A DNA stretch of 64,000 nucleotides from Loxodes magnus (lineage: Eukaryota > Ciliophora > Karyorelictea > Loxodida > Loxodidae), in assembly GCA_946699065.1 (NCBI GenBank), contig CAMPDV010001228.1:1-64000 (forward strand), read 5' to 3'. A program made the translations under genes and the position numbers. Shown one piece after another: positions 10,101 through 21,949 of the stretch (the first letter of the stretch is position 1; the number at the start of each line of letters is the position of its first letter). The notes beneath the pieces are model-generated. The model worked only from the letters and a program-made list of their open reading frames with translations, was not told the DNA's origin and made no database searches.

Positions 10101-12278
10101 TAAATATTTAAAATATCTTACATTCTATAAATATTTAAAATAACTTACCATCTATAAATATTTAAAATATCTTACATTCTATAAATATTTAAAATATCTT
10201 ACCAACTATAAATATTTAAAATATCTTACAATCCATAAATATTTAAAATATCTTACCAACTATAAATATTTAAAATATCTTACTCACTATAAATATTTAA
10301 AATATCTTACATTCTATAAATATTTAAAATATCTTACATTCTATAAATATTTAAAATATCTTACATTCTATAAATATTTAAAATAACTTACCATCTATAA
10401 ATATTTAAAATATCTTACATTCTATAAATATTTAAAATATCTTACTCACTATAAATATTTAAAATATCTTACAATCCATAAATATTTAAAATATCTTACA
10501 TTCTATAAATATTTAAAATATCTTACAATCTATAAATATTTAAAATATCTTACCAACTATAAATATTTAAAATATCTTACATTCTATAAATATTTAAAAT
10601 ATCTTACCAACTAAATATTTAAAATATCTTACTCACTATAAATATTTAAAATATCTTACTCCCTATAAATATTTAAAATATCTTACTCACTATAAATATT
10701 TAAAATATCTTACATTCTATAAATATTTAAAATATCTTACCTACTATAAATATTTAAAATATCTTACTTTCTATAAATATTTAAAATATCTTACAATCTA
10801 TAAATATTTAAAATATCTTACATTCTATAAATATTTAAAATATCTTACAATCTATAAATATTTAAAATATCTTTCTCCCTATAAATATTTAAAATATCTT
10901 ACTCACTATAAATATTTAAAATATCTTACATTCTATAAATATTTAAAATATCTTACTCACTATAAATATTTAAAATATCTTACATTCTATAAATATTTAA
11001 AATATCTTACAATCTATAAATATTTAAAATATCTTACATTCTATAAATATTTAAAATATCTTACAATCTATAAATATTTAAAATAACTTACCATCTATAA
11101 ATATTTAAAATATCTTACATTCTATAAATATTTAAAATAACTTACCATCTATAAATATTTAAAATATCTTACTCACTATAAATATTTAAAATATCTTACC
11201 ATCTATAAATAATTAAAATATCTTACATTCTATTTTAAATAGAAATACCATCTTATTTTAAGTTTTACCTCCTTTATTTGTTTTTTTTACTTGCTATATA
11301 TTAAATAATTTACTTTCTGGATTTGTTAAATTACCAACTTAACATAATTATTTTACAATCTTTTTTATTATATACATTCTATATTTAATTATTACTCCCT
11401 TTCTTAGTATTCTTACAATCTTATTTATTTTATTACATTCTTAAATTTTATTTATTACTTTCTAGTTTTTAAAGTATTACTCACTTTTGTTAAATATATT
11501 ACACACTTTTTTAAAATTTACCTCCTATACATTTATTTCTAACTTTTTTCGAAGTCATTTTAGCCTTTTTTAAATTTTCTTACTTTCTCCTATTTTTGAT
11601 TATTTAATGCTTTCTAATTTTTATTATTATTTACATTCTATTATTATTATATTTACCATATTATTTTCTCATTATCTCGAAAACTAATTTTTTATTAATT
11701 ACTTTCTATCTTTATTTTTTACCTCCTAAATCTTATTTTCTCACCTCCTTAAATTATATTAATTACAGGCCTTCAATTTTAATTCTAGCTAAACCTCATC
11801 TCTATTCTCCATTTTATTTATTTTATGTTAACTATCTAATTTTTCTTATCCTTTATAAAGTTCATAAAAATCAGCGTCAATTCCTTCTAGTCTTTCTACT
11901 TTTTATTTCAGTTATTCAATTATTTCTCCTTCCTCTACTGTTAAGTTTATCTCTTCTTCATTTTCACTTAAAATCTTGACTTTTATTAGTTTCGGTTTCT
12001 GCTAATAAGATAGTTCAATTTTAGTTTCTTCAAGATGAAGTTATTTATATTCTTATTTACTTTCACTTGATTAGCCCTTTTAGTTTATTAAACTTTTTGG
12101 ATCATCAAATGAAACTTTTCTACAGTTTTCTTTTTGGGCACTGATAAGAACCCTCTCTTAAGTATTCTTCAAGAATACAAATTTGGCATACTTGATGTCC
12201 ACAAGGAAGGGTTACGGAAATTCGTATTTAAGAGTCGAAATGAACTAAGCATGAGCTGCACCTGTTAGATTCAGCCAT
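7131..12278 (-). CDS. RING + ubiquitin-like protein built from ~95 three-nucleotide exons
   Basis: ATG at 12,276-12,278. Residues 7-47 form a RING: C7-x2-C10-x15-C26-x-H28-x2-C31-x2-C34-x12-C47, then a last Cys after a 1-nt frame change in an A5 run. At about 11,993-11,770 lies a ubiquitin-like fold (IKVKIL...EEGEIIEQLKQKVERLEGI...LELKLK). From about 11,757 to 9,230 the gene is a chain of 14-37-nt (mostly 16-24) GT...AG introns separated by exons of exactly 3 nt, with a few of 6, 21 or 27 nt. Splicing in phase 1, set by the donor after codon GCC plus T, gives a charged peptide without TGA and enters in frame a normal exon at about 9,215 (ends DEKLIPIKEMLELVIK). The frame then stays open to about 7,690. 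The last part has a 14-nt intron at 7,461-7,474 (gtaaatactataag) and contains YARWLNFFMIKLS and SMNDFAGGSRNFI. Start of the last part and the stop are unresolved. Probably an E3 ligase; role inferred. Confidence 0.72.
9640..11233 (-). repeat. 27-bp tandem array = 24-nt intron + 3-nt exon, ~60 units
   Basis: On the coding strand each unit is a 24-nt intron beginning GTAAGATATT and ending ATTTATAG, followed by three variable bases. The intron is almost invariant, while the triplet varies among ATT, AAT, TTG, ATG, TGA, GGA, AAA and TAG. Triplets in order are not periodic. One unit near 10,605 has a shortened intron and one near 10,868 has GA in place of the donor GT. Units at the low end differ slightly in the intron (gtgag starts). 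Flanks outside the array keep the same AG-NNN-GT layout with unrelated intron sequences, so the triplets are exons and not satellite variants. Confidence 0.85.
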
Positions 12279-12289
12279 ATTGATTATAA

Positions 12290-12985
12290 TGAAAGTGAAT
12301 TAAATAGTTTAAATCTATTTATGTTTAATTCTAAAGCTTAAGAAAATAATAAGTTATTAATAATTAGATAGTTACTATACTAGTCTAAAGCTAAGAAGCT
12401 TTTCTAAATTAAGAATTCATATATTAACTTAATTAAACATTTAGCTATTAGTTAATTCATTTTAATCCATATCATATTAACACTATCTATCTATACTCAT
12501 GTAGTCTATCATTTAGAACTTTAATGCAATCAATATTGCTACTATCATAGCTTTTGTATACTAATAATAGTTATCTATTTATAATGCTTTTACTTATAAT
12601 AGGAAGGATATACTTTTAGTATAATTAGTAGCTTTCTAAAGGATTATTTTGCTACTTAATTATTTTATTAAGTCTACTAAGCTAGCCTTTTTAATTTCTT
12701 TTTCTATTTACAACATTTATATATAATGTCCAAACCTATACCTAAGAGATGAGAGACCAAATGAAAAGATAAGATAATTTAAAGTTAATAGATTAAAGAG
12801 AGAGGTTGATTTATTTAGAAGCTGATATAAAAAGTTAGCTCATTATTCTAACTAGAAGAAAGACTTTTAGGAATAATAAATGGCACATCTTATATCTTAA
12901 GATAATAAATAGTAGATAATTTAAGCAGAAGTAAGTGTAGAATCTATTTTATATTTTTATTTATTTCTTTAAAATAAAAGCCATT
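12290..12985. other. Intergenic stretch, possible short coding part on plus strand
   Basis: Upstream (5') flank of the RING-UBL gene and of the plus-strand genes that follow, so a divergent promoter region is likely. At 12,727-12,930 (+) a Lys-rich frame begins MSKPIPKRW and may be a small exon; no family recognised. Confidence 0.3.
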
Positions 12986-15900
12986 ATGCAATCAATCTGG
13001 AAACAACCATGCAAGGTAATGTCGAAACTTCACCTATTAGCATACAAAGCATCGTTCTTCTTCTTGCAATTCGAAGCTTGCCTCATTAGTTTGTCAATTC
13101 TTATTATCAAGCGTGAAGCAGATCTTTTTGCTTTATTTTTGCTACCTCAGCTTTGTATTATACCTCAAAGCGTTATGGAATTGAAGCCTTCCTAATTAAG
13201 CATAAATTTTGCTGAAGGAAAAAAATCGAATAATCTATTCTAAAGCCAATAATTTAGCTGAAGCTTCCGAAGGTAGAAATCTTTCCAAAAATATTTTGGA
13301 AGGGTTTACTTCTTCCTACTACAGGAGGAGAAGGAAGAGATTGCTTTTGCTTTTTATTTACCCTACTACTATCTAGCACTTGATGAAAATGTTGTCATGC
13401 TAGTCTTTATCCTTAATGCTATTATCGTTAACTTCCATGCTTCTAACCAAATTTTCTAATTCTCTCGACTTTAACTCTTCAATAATTTCAGATCCACATT
13501 AACATATCTAAACTGATCTCATATTTTAAATGATATCAAACTTCAAAGACATTACAAAAATATATCTCAGAGGCAAAATTAGTAGACTTTAATGACACTG
13601 GTATTTCTATTAAGGATCTACTTAAAAGCTTTAGAAAAACAGAATATTACTAACTAATAGAATCTCTAACTCATCAAAAAGACATTAAGTAAAATAGTTT
13701 TAGATTTAAAGATTCAAATTAAGATACTTAGATAGCATTATGAAGGTCTAATTTGTAATTTTCTTATTTTAAATTTCTGGTAAAATGAAATTTTAATCTT
13801 CTTATACTTTAGTTTAACTAAGATGATGAAGGTTTATATCTCTGGTAATGAGTATAGAGAGATGATTTTGTAGGATAACTGCACATTGTTTAAAATAGTG
13901 ATTGATATTCCGAGTGAAGAATTAAGATTTGAATGAAATTGTTAAGCTATAGACTAAAAATAGACTTCATATAATGAGGCAATCAAAAAAGAAGTAGAAG
14001 ATAAGTGTAATTTCTTTACATCTTCCATTAAGCTTTAAGGATAGTAATTTCTAGTATGAGCATTCTTAGAACTTGATGTACGTATCTATTTCAACAAACA
14101 AAAATAAATCTCTGATAAAGTGTACTTAAATATAACCAATAATAAGGTATCTCCAGTGGCTATAATGATACAGAATAATGAATATAGCAAAATAAATCCA
14201 TCTAATTTTTTATAATGTATAGAGTTGCTTCTAATTCAAGTGTAGATATAAAGACAGTTTCTTGATACCAAAGTTCTGGTAGATTTGATAATCTGCTACC
14301 TTCTTTGTCACTAAATTGTTTATATAAATTAAGGCATAAGAACTTGAGTAAGGAAATTACCATACATTTATTTTTGAAGTATAAGGAGTGATCAAGTGTA
14401 CTAGCCAAAAATAATCTATATTTACAGAGCTCCTCAAGTTGAAAATTTTATAGTGAGCTCTCAAAAAGGAAAAGCATGAGATACCTTATTTAGTCCTAAA
14501 GTGTGATGATGCTACTGATTTAGATGAAGATTATCCCTTAAGATACCAGTTCTTTTGCATGGGATCATTCTATAAAGAATTTCCTTTAAATTAGATGAAG
14601 AAATTAGCACTAAAAGCTTTAAGTTATTTAAATACTCTTAGTTTTTCTCCTATAGATATGAAACAGTTCTTATGATATCTATCCTAAAAAATAGAGAAGC
14701 AAGAATAGATGGCAATAGCAGTTTCAAGTTACTAAGAAGTAAGACTAAACGTAGCACCTGAAAGCCTGCAGAGTTATATAGACAGTATCTACCAATGTCT
14801 TAACTAGCAAACAAAGTACCAGATATCCTTAAATTAGACGTCTTTGCTTACGTAGATAATTAAACAGTTCTAATATATAAAATTTAACATTGAACAAGAA
14901 GTATAACCTAGTCTAATAACTAGGTGAAGTACCTTTAACTATATAAATAATCATACTTTTACATATAAAACTTCTAAAATCTAAATTTGATAAATCTTGT
15001 AAATAATTCTTCTATTCTATGAAAGGAGAAAGAAATTCCTACTAAAGAAAAGAGTTACGAGACTAGAGTCTTTTCTTTTTTATGATCTCAACCGTTGAAA
15101 CTCTAAAGGAGAAATAATGATAGTAATGGGAATTTCTCTGCCTAATTCCTAAGCTATTCAATGTTATTAAAGGATGCTTTGTTGTAATCTTTTTATTTGA
15201 AGAAGCAATTAATGTGAAATGGATGATTTTAGTTATATCCATCATTTAAATCTTCTGTTTACTAAATATCTGAAATGATAGATTCTATATAAGAAGGATA
15301 ATTTGAAGAAATTTAAAATCTAAGTCGAATATGTTCTAAGCTATAACCAAACTTAAACACCTTCAAATTTAGTGTGCCAATCGTGAGATATCAACGAAAA
15401 AAATGAGAAAATGGAACTTCATGCTCAATAGAAAAAATCCAACTAGCTAACTATTATAGGTGTAAATTGTAGTTAGTCAGGACTTTTTATACTCACTTCA
15501 CTTGTATAAGAGGCAGAAGAATAAGAAAATGAGGATAAAATGAAGAAAAGCAAGGGTAAGAGAATCAAATTTAAGAAGAGAGAAACAAAGAAATGTAAAA
15601 TTATGAAGAATCAAACTTAGGACTGGACTTAAATGAAAAAGAGAGGATAATGGAAATTAATCAAGTTATAAGCATCCAATTCCTGCTTAATCATTAGTAA
15701 TTTTATGTTTAATATTTTTCAATTTATATATTTATAACTCTGCATGTAACGTCAAAGAAAAAGGAAAATTTAGATAGAGCTTTATATTTAGTTCTTTAAA
15801 TCTGCCAAAATTATCCCAATGAACAATTAATCTTTTCATGACAGTTCCTTGATTAAAGATTCAATTCTAAGCTCTAAAAAAAATTTCATTTTGTATATAG

Positions 15901-18500
15901 ATTTTGCTATTGCTTCATGATGCTTTCTGGTAAACCTTATAATTGCTACTTAATAGAAAAGTTTAGGCTAAGATTTTGGATTTACGGTTTTAGTAGGTTT
16001 AGGAATGCCTATAATTTCATTTCAAACATTTTCACGTTTTTTAACACTGAAGAAACTATTCTTGACTATCTTGTCTCTTTATCAGCAACATTTTCTATTA
16101 TCTCTATTTGATCCATTATAGTCTTTTATTGCAATATAATGCTCAAAAAGATGCTTAGACTGCAAATGAATAAAACTATATCCTAAATATCATAAGCAGT
16201 TCATCCTCCTTAAGATGGTAATTAGATGAAGGAAGGTTAAAATGAGAAAAGGAATTGACTTAGCTAACCTAAAAGTAACTTCTAGATCTATGTTATGGTT
16301 GAAGTTAGCCCAACTTACTTTAATAAAGATACTTTATAGCATAAATAATACATAACGTGATGTTTATGAATCTTATATGCTTCAGAAAACTAAAGACTAA
16401 TATATGAGTAATGACTATATATCTCTTACCTTTGATTTATTAACTAATCAAACTCTTTCAAATAATCAAATCAAGACCTGCTTTAAAATAAGGCAGATTA
16501 GGAGAATTTCTACTCTCTTTGATTAAGAGATCAAAAGACTTTAGAGCTTAAACCTTCTAATAAAGCTTCAAAGCTTAGTTTTTTATATAAGCTAAAGATC
16601 TTAAAGTAATTAAAATCTCGAAGTATGAACAGCAGTTCTCCACCCTTCATTGGCAGTAAAAGTACAAAATATCTCATTTAATGGTATGAAATTGATCTTC
16701 ATAGATCTCTATAGAAACGCTAAACATCTACATTACTTTAAATAGTCAAAGGTAATCTGGATTTCAGTTAATGATAGTAATATAGGGAAGATCAAGAAGG
16801 TTAGGCATAAGTTGTAATTTAAGCATGAAAGTGAAAGAATGAAAAGAGGCTGAAAGAAGATTTAGCCTTAGTTTGTACTTAAAGAAGGAAATATACTGAA
16901 AAAAGTAATTTAAGCCAAACAATATTACACAGGTTAAGCCTTAAAGCGCTAAACTTCACTAATAGAACTGCAAATCTAAATGCAGGAAGGTATAAAATGC
17001 ACTCAGCTGAAACTAAAAGAAATGAGTAAAGCGCTAAGGATCAAGCAAAGGAGAAAAACCTCTTTGAAGATAGAACTATAAGCTTAAAGTATCCAAGTGA
17101 AGAATAATATTCTAGACTTGCATCAAAAATACTAAAGTAGGTAAGTTTTGACTTTACCCAAGACTAAGGTAGATAAAATAAATTATATAAGGATATTAAT
17201 TTGCTAACTAAGTTAAGCTTAAAATATTCTAAGGAATAAAGATTAATTATCTCTTTTAAGGCAAAAAACATTGAGTGTCTAATTTCAAACCCAGTATAAA
17301 TAAGAGAAAGCAAACTCTTCAGCTAGTATATAAAACAAGCTAGTTTTAGATAAAGCTTGGCAGTCACAGATAAAAGCTGATCTACTGAAATGCTATAAGA
17401 TGAACTACTTATCTACAATAAAAGTCTAAAATTAAGAGTTTCTCCTTGATTGAAATCATATAAGGATAACCTGTGGGTTTGCAAGGCTCAATTTCAGTTT
17501 TCTAAGAAGTTTTGACTCACTAAACTTCAAACTATCAGCTCTTCATTACTCAGTCAAATGGATTTAAGATTCACTTGATCTAATATCGTCAGAAAATTAA
17601 TTAAAATATGGAAATACAAACATAAGGTTGATAATTAAAAAGGAGCAAGCCCAATTAAATGTAGCTTATCTATTAAGTTAATTTAGCTTCAGCAGAAAAC
17701 TTCAAGTGTCTTTTTCTCTTTTAGCTAAAATCTAGAGCACATTAATAAATAGTTAAAGCAAGCCAAAGCTAAAAATCTTGATTATTCTTTCTTGCCAAGT
17801 AACTAAATGAAAAGCTAAAAGAGCAACTTGTGTGTGATTAGAATAGTAGAAATACTTGAAACTAAAAAAGTGCGTGAGTATGATAGAGGAATAAAAAGTG
17901 AGATTGGAAGTGATAATCAAGAAGATCAAGCAGTTAGAATAAGATGCCAGTAGATCAACATTATTACTTTAATTAAAGGGTGCAAAGAAAGGATTGGGCA
18001 TTTAATTAGACATACTTAAAGTTTAGATATTTAGTTACAAGTTATCAAATAGCTTTAGATATAAATAGTAATCCTATGAATATACTATCCATTCAAAGGG
18101 CTAGTCTTATGATAAACGATTATAGAAAAAAAATGATTTAATATATTAAAAAAGTTCACTTTTATTTGGCTGTTCATGTAAAGAAATAAGAAAAATGCAA
18201 GTTCTGGAATTTGCTCAGTAGATTATAAGAAGAATTTAAACGAAACTTATTTATAAAATACATTACAGACTTTCTCTTAGAGTAAGATTACATATCTCTC
18301 ACTATATAAAAGGGAGTAAATTCATAATTCTGATATTTTAGTTTAAACTATTACTTATGCAGCTTTTGCTGGATCATTATTAACCGCGGTTTTTTTATTT
18401 ACTTCTGTTAGTTTTATTCTGGTGGCTAAGCTCACATCCTTCTATTATTCTTACTAAAAATTTCATTTTATTCAAGGCTTTTGCAAAAGTTAAAACAACA
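12986..18500 (+). CDS. Large membrane protein region, REJ/polycystin-1-like (tentative)
   Basis: A chain of plus-strand frames, open with Q/Q/W decoding and changing frame at several points (small introns or indels), covers this region. Recognisable parts: at about 14,430-14,900 a REJ-like segment (YRAPQVENFIVSS..., then DLDEDYPLRYQFF, where REJ modules have W-D-x-D-x-PLxYxF). At about 15,270-15,530 a Cys/Trp-containing stretch (KKWENGTSCSIEKIQ...YYRCKLQ...FYTHFTC) resembles a GPS cleavage motif. Transmembrane segments follow at about 15,690 (SLVILCLIFFNLYIYN) and 16,075 (ATFSIISIWSIIVFY). A basic, low-hydrophobic stretch runs to TGA 18,077-18,079, and a further two-helix segment at about 18,350-18,450 (YAAFAGSLLTAVFLFTSVSF) may belong to it or to a neighbour. 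The region 12,986-13,500 is coding-like but unassigned. Exon borders are not resolved; two genes are possible. Confidence 0.45.
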
Positions 18501-18559
18501 GAAAAAATGGTTAAATTATATGAACTTTTGAAGAAAATTTGTATTAAATTAGAAAAAAT

Positions 18560-18715
18560 ACTATTAGTATACTAATTAAACTTAATAGCTTTAAAAATTG
18601 TTTAAGTGGAATAAATGATAAGAATATCAAAATTAAGATAAAAAAATTAATAGAAAATAAGTATAAAATAATTATTAATTAATTATCTAAAATTATATAA
18701 AAAAATGGATATAAC
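18560..18715. other. AT-rich stretch
   Basis: No feature recognised; probably the 3' flank of the preceding coding region. Confidence 0.3.
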
Positions 18716-18727
18716 AGATAGAAATTG

Positions 18728-18862
18728 AATGTGGACCCCGTTGTTCGCAATTGAGTAAGCGGAGATGCGTAGTTAATGCTGAACACCAACATTGTTTGGA
18801 AGCTTTCAGCTTTAAGGGCGAAATATTACATTTTGATCTCATCCTTACTTGCCTTTTTTGAG
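18728..18862 (+). ncRNA. GC-elevated segment ending in T6, possible Pol III transcript
   Basis: An island of clearly higher GC than its surroundings, with a GTTGTTCGCAATTG motif near the start that loosely resembles a B box and a T6 run at its end. No second copy in the window and no known RNA family recognised, so this is only a candidate. Confidence 0.2.
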
Positions 18863-18899
18863 GAAAGGTAAGTATTATTTAGGTGGTATCATAGAGAGA

Positions 18900-20722
18900 A
18901 ACAAGAAATTAAACCATTTTGTAGATATAATAAAGCAGAAATGAGAATCTAATTCAATTTAAATTAAATTAATTTAATTTAAAACTTTACTAAAAAAAAT
19001 AAATTATAAGTTTAAAAAGAAGCAAAAATATATAAGGCTCAAACTTAAAAAAAGAATTTAAATAATTAAATTTATTAATTTATATTAAATACTAAGAAAT
19101 TAAAAAATCTTGTAGATGTTATAAAAAATTAGTTGAAATTATTAATATCTCTTAAGTTAATTTTAATAATAGAAGTAAGGGAGTGAAACATGCTAGATCA
19201 TTATACAATTTTGATATTTAATGATAAATTAAAATTTATAAATTTGAATACTCTTTTTCATAATCTTTATGAAATGATGATTATTTTATGATTAAAAAAT
19301 ATTTAGTTATACTAATTATATTAGCATAATAGTATATTCTAATTTAAAATTTTTTTGTTAACATTTGAACATAAATTTATCAACTTAAATTTTTTAATTT
19401 TGTTTAAATCACCATAAAGATCCAAATCTAAGAAAAACCAAAGATAGTCAAAATTTTGTATGCAATATTAATAAAATAAATATTGTATAAAATTTTAGTT
19501 CTTAAGGAGGTAATTTCTTGAATCACTAATATAAAAAATAATTTATTTATTTGCAAAAATAAATTCTGAGACTTTCTCTGGTTTACATATAAATATAAGG
19601 ACTTATTTAAGATAATTATTTTTACACGTTAGATTTGTATTTTTTAATAATAATTTAATCTCAAAAACTAAATTTAATAGAATAATTTAGTATAATATCA
19701 TAATGTTATAATTAAATATTGCAAAAAGGGGAATGGTACAAGCAGTTATAGTCAACTAATTATTTTGGTTAATTGTAACCTTTAATTGGTGTATGAGGTG
19801 GTGTGCTTTCTTAACTATTTTGGGAATATTAGATTTAGATAAGGAGGATTGGAGTCTAATATTCTGCAATGTTTACAATGGATTGCAAATTCGATGATGA
19901 CTTGGCATTATCTACAAATTAGGCGTAAAAGATCAATTCTCAAACATAGATTCTAGTGAGGTTATTATGTGTTGTATTTAATGCTTTCTTGATTCCGAAA
20001 TTGGGCTCTTAAGCAAAATTAAAATTTTTATATTAATTTTAATATAAAATCTATAAAAATTATATTAAATTTAAATAAAAATTTTATTAAAATTATTAAT
20101 GCTTCAAGGGCAATTTCATTAATTAAATCCACTTCAAGACCGAAAACCTTTCATAAGCATTCCCTCCAAGGTCTTTGATCCTACTAATGACCTCTCTTAG
20201 ATTAGAAATAAAATCAGATAATTCAAAATCTTACTCTCGCTGTTCTTTAATCGTACAAAAATATTATATTTTAGTAATTATATAATCAACTTTAGATTTT
20301 GATTACATTTTTTGTTTTTTCTTAACTTTAATAGACATTTTATTCAATAAATATTAAGCTAGAATACTGGATTTCAGATTTTTTATATTGACAAAAATAA
20401 AAAAATATTTATAATTTTTATTTAAGTAACATGAAATATAATCTTTTTGCTTTTAACAAAAATAATAAAATTATAAAAAAGCTATAATTTTTGCTCCTTT
20501 CAATTATAAATAGTTTAGTTTTATTATTTTTCAGTTCACCATTCGTAATTTTTTAGCATATTTTGCTTATTTTTACTTCAGTTAAAGCAGTTATTTCATT
20601 TATGACTACATAAAAAGTTTAACAATCTTTCTTTAAGATTTAAAAATTTAGCATAACTAGCACACCAAAAAATAAAAAATAATTAAGAGAGCTTAAGAGA
20701 ATTATTTAATTATATAATATAA
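18900..20722. other. AT-rich intergenic with a structured island at ~19,725-20,015
   Basis: Mostly featureless. At 19,725-20,015 GC rises and a 9-bp inverted repeat (AATATTAGA / TCTAATATT) flanks an internal loop, with smaller inverted repeats beside it. This could be a structured RNA or an old SINE; no family recognised. Confidence 0.3.
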
Positions 20723-21022
20723 TTTAAAAGATGGTGGGAGCTGAGATTGACCTTCTTGACTAAACTTTTCTTGCTTGGAAAAAGTTCCTACCCTGTCGCT
20801 GAGAAAGTCCCTGTTCAGAGTCATTTTCTCAAGGGAACTCTGTCTTCTAGATTATCCGCTCTTGGTATGGGCTTGAAGCCTTGCTGTTCATAGCGATGGA
20901 ATTTCCTGGCAGCTGTTTCTGGACACAATAGGATATCCTCAGTATTCCTAAAAAAAGAGCATCGGGTTGTATAACTGGAAAGGAGTTTCAGTTCCCAAAA
21001 TTCTTTTAGTTAAAATTATTAA
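20723..21022 (+). mobile_element. SINE, full copy, with 18-bp target duplication
   Basis: A 300-bp element starting TTTAAAAGATGGTGGGAGCT and ending at an AT-rich tail. It is flanked by TTTAATTATATAATATAA at 20,705-20,722 and the same 18-mer with one mismatch at 21,023-21,040. Related copies lie at 34,003 and 63,280. No coding frame; tRNA or 7SL ancestry not recognised. Confidence 0.85.
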
Positions 21023-21040
21023 TTTAATTATATAGTATAA

Positions 21041-21940
21041 AGTTTATCAAAACACTTCAGAGTTTTCCATTAGATGATCAATATATCTCAAGCATATAAT
21101 GCAAAAACTTTTCCCTATTTACGCTCCTTTTTAGAAAAATTCAAAACATTATCTTGCCATATGCCCTATACATTTGCAGTATCAACACCCCATTATTTTT
21201 TTTACTAAAATTTTAAAATTTCGGTGAAAAGATATTAATCAATTATCTTGGATTATTTTCTTCACTTAGTTAGGTTTACTATAATTGAAATATCTTTAAA
21301 TTTACATCATCTTTAGGTTATCTTAAATTGCATTAATTTACAGCAATATTTATTAAGATAGAGTAATCCAGTTTATTTATTGTTTTATAATTTTATTTTC
21401 ATTTATAAATAGATTAATGGATTTCATCGAATTCTCAGTTTATTGGCTTAGATTACTTACTGTTTTTTGTGAGTTTTTTGTTCTCTAACTACAAAAAGTA
21501 TAGTTCATCTGTAGTATCTAGCTAAGATATTCTGGACTTTATGGAAGAAATCTAATTCTTAGGTGCCATTTTTAAATTATCATAATATTTTTTTATTTAA
21601 TCAAAATATTATTTTTAACGTTAATTATTGCTTTGTTAAATTATATTGTGGTTAAAGTCCTAAAGCTATTAAACTTAAAATTAATACATTTATAGCTCTA
21701 ATCTAAGACTCTTAATTAAAGATTATTACTCACTCCATTTAGAGAATTTAACGAGATTTGATCGAAAAAATTTGCAAAGAAGAAGAAAATTAGAAATTTA
21801 ATTGATTGATAAAAGATTAAGATTCTCATAAATTGACGTAGATATAATCATTAATTATAATAATTCGACAAGAAGTTTCATTTCTAAAATCTCAAGTGAA
21901 TAAAATTACAAGTTGTGTTGAAGTGATAATAATACACAAG
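21041..21940. other. AT-rich stretch, no gene recognised
   Basis: No product recognised. A short string TTCTTAGGTGCCATTTT at about 21,556 is shared with 31,825, just outside the dispersed repeat there. Confidence 0.35.
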
Positions 21941-21949
21941 AGTTTCTTA

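Noticed and set aside
9640-11233. CRISPR array
   Set aside because: The variable part is only three bases and the repeat is AT-rich in a eukaryotic gene; spacers are 20 bases or more.
9640-11233. Plain satellite DNA
   Set aside because: The AG-NNN-GT layout continues outside the array with different intron sequences, and phase 1 keeps one open frame on both sides.
14202-14408. Minus-strand ORF of 68 codons
   Set aside because: Lies opposite better plus-strand coding signal of the REJ-like region; no motif.
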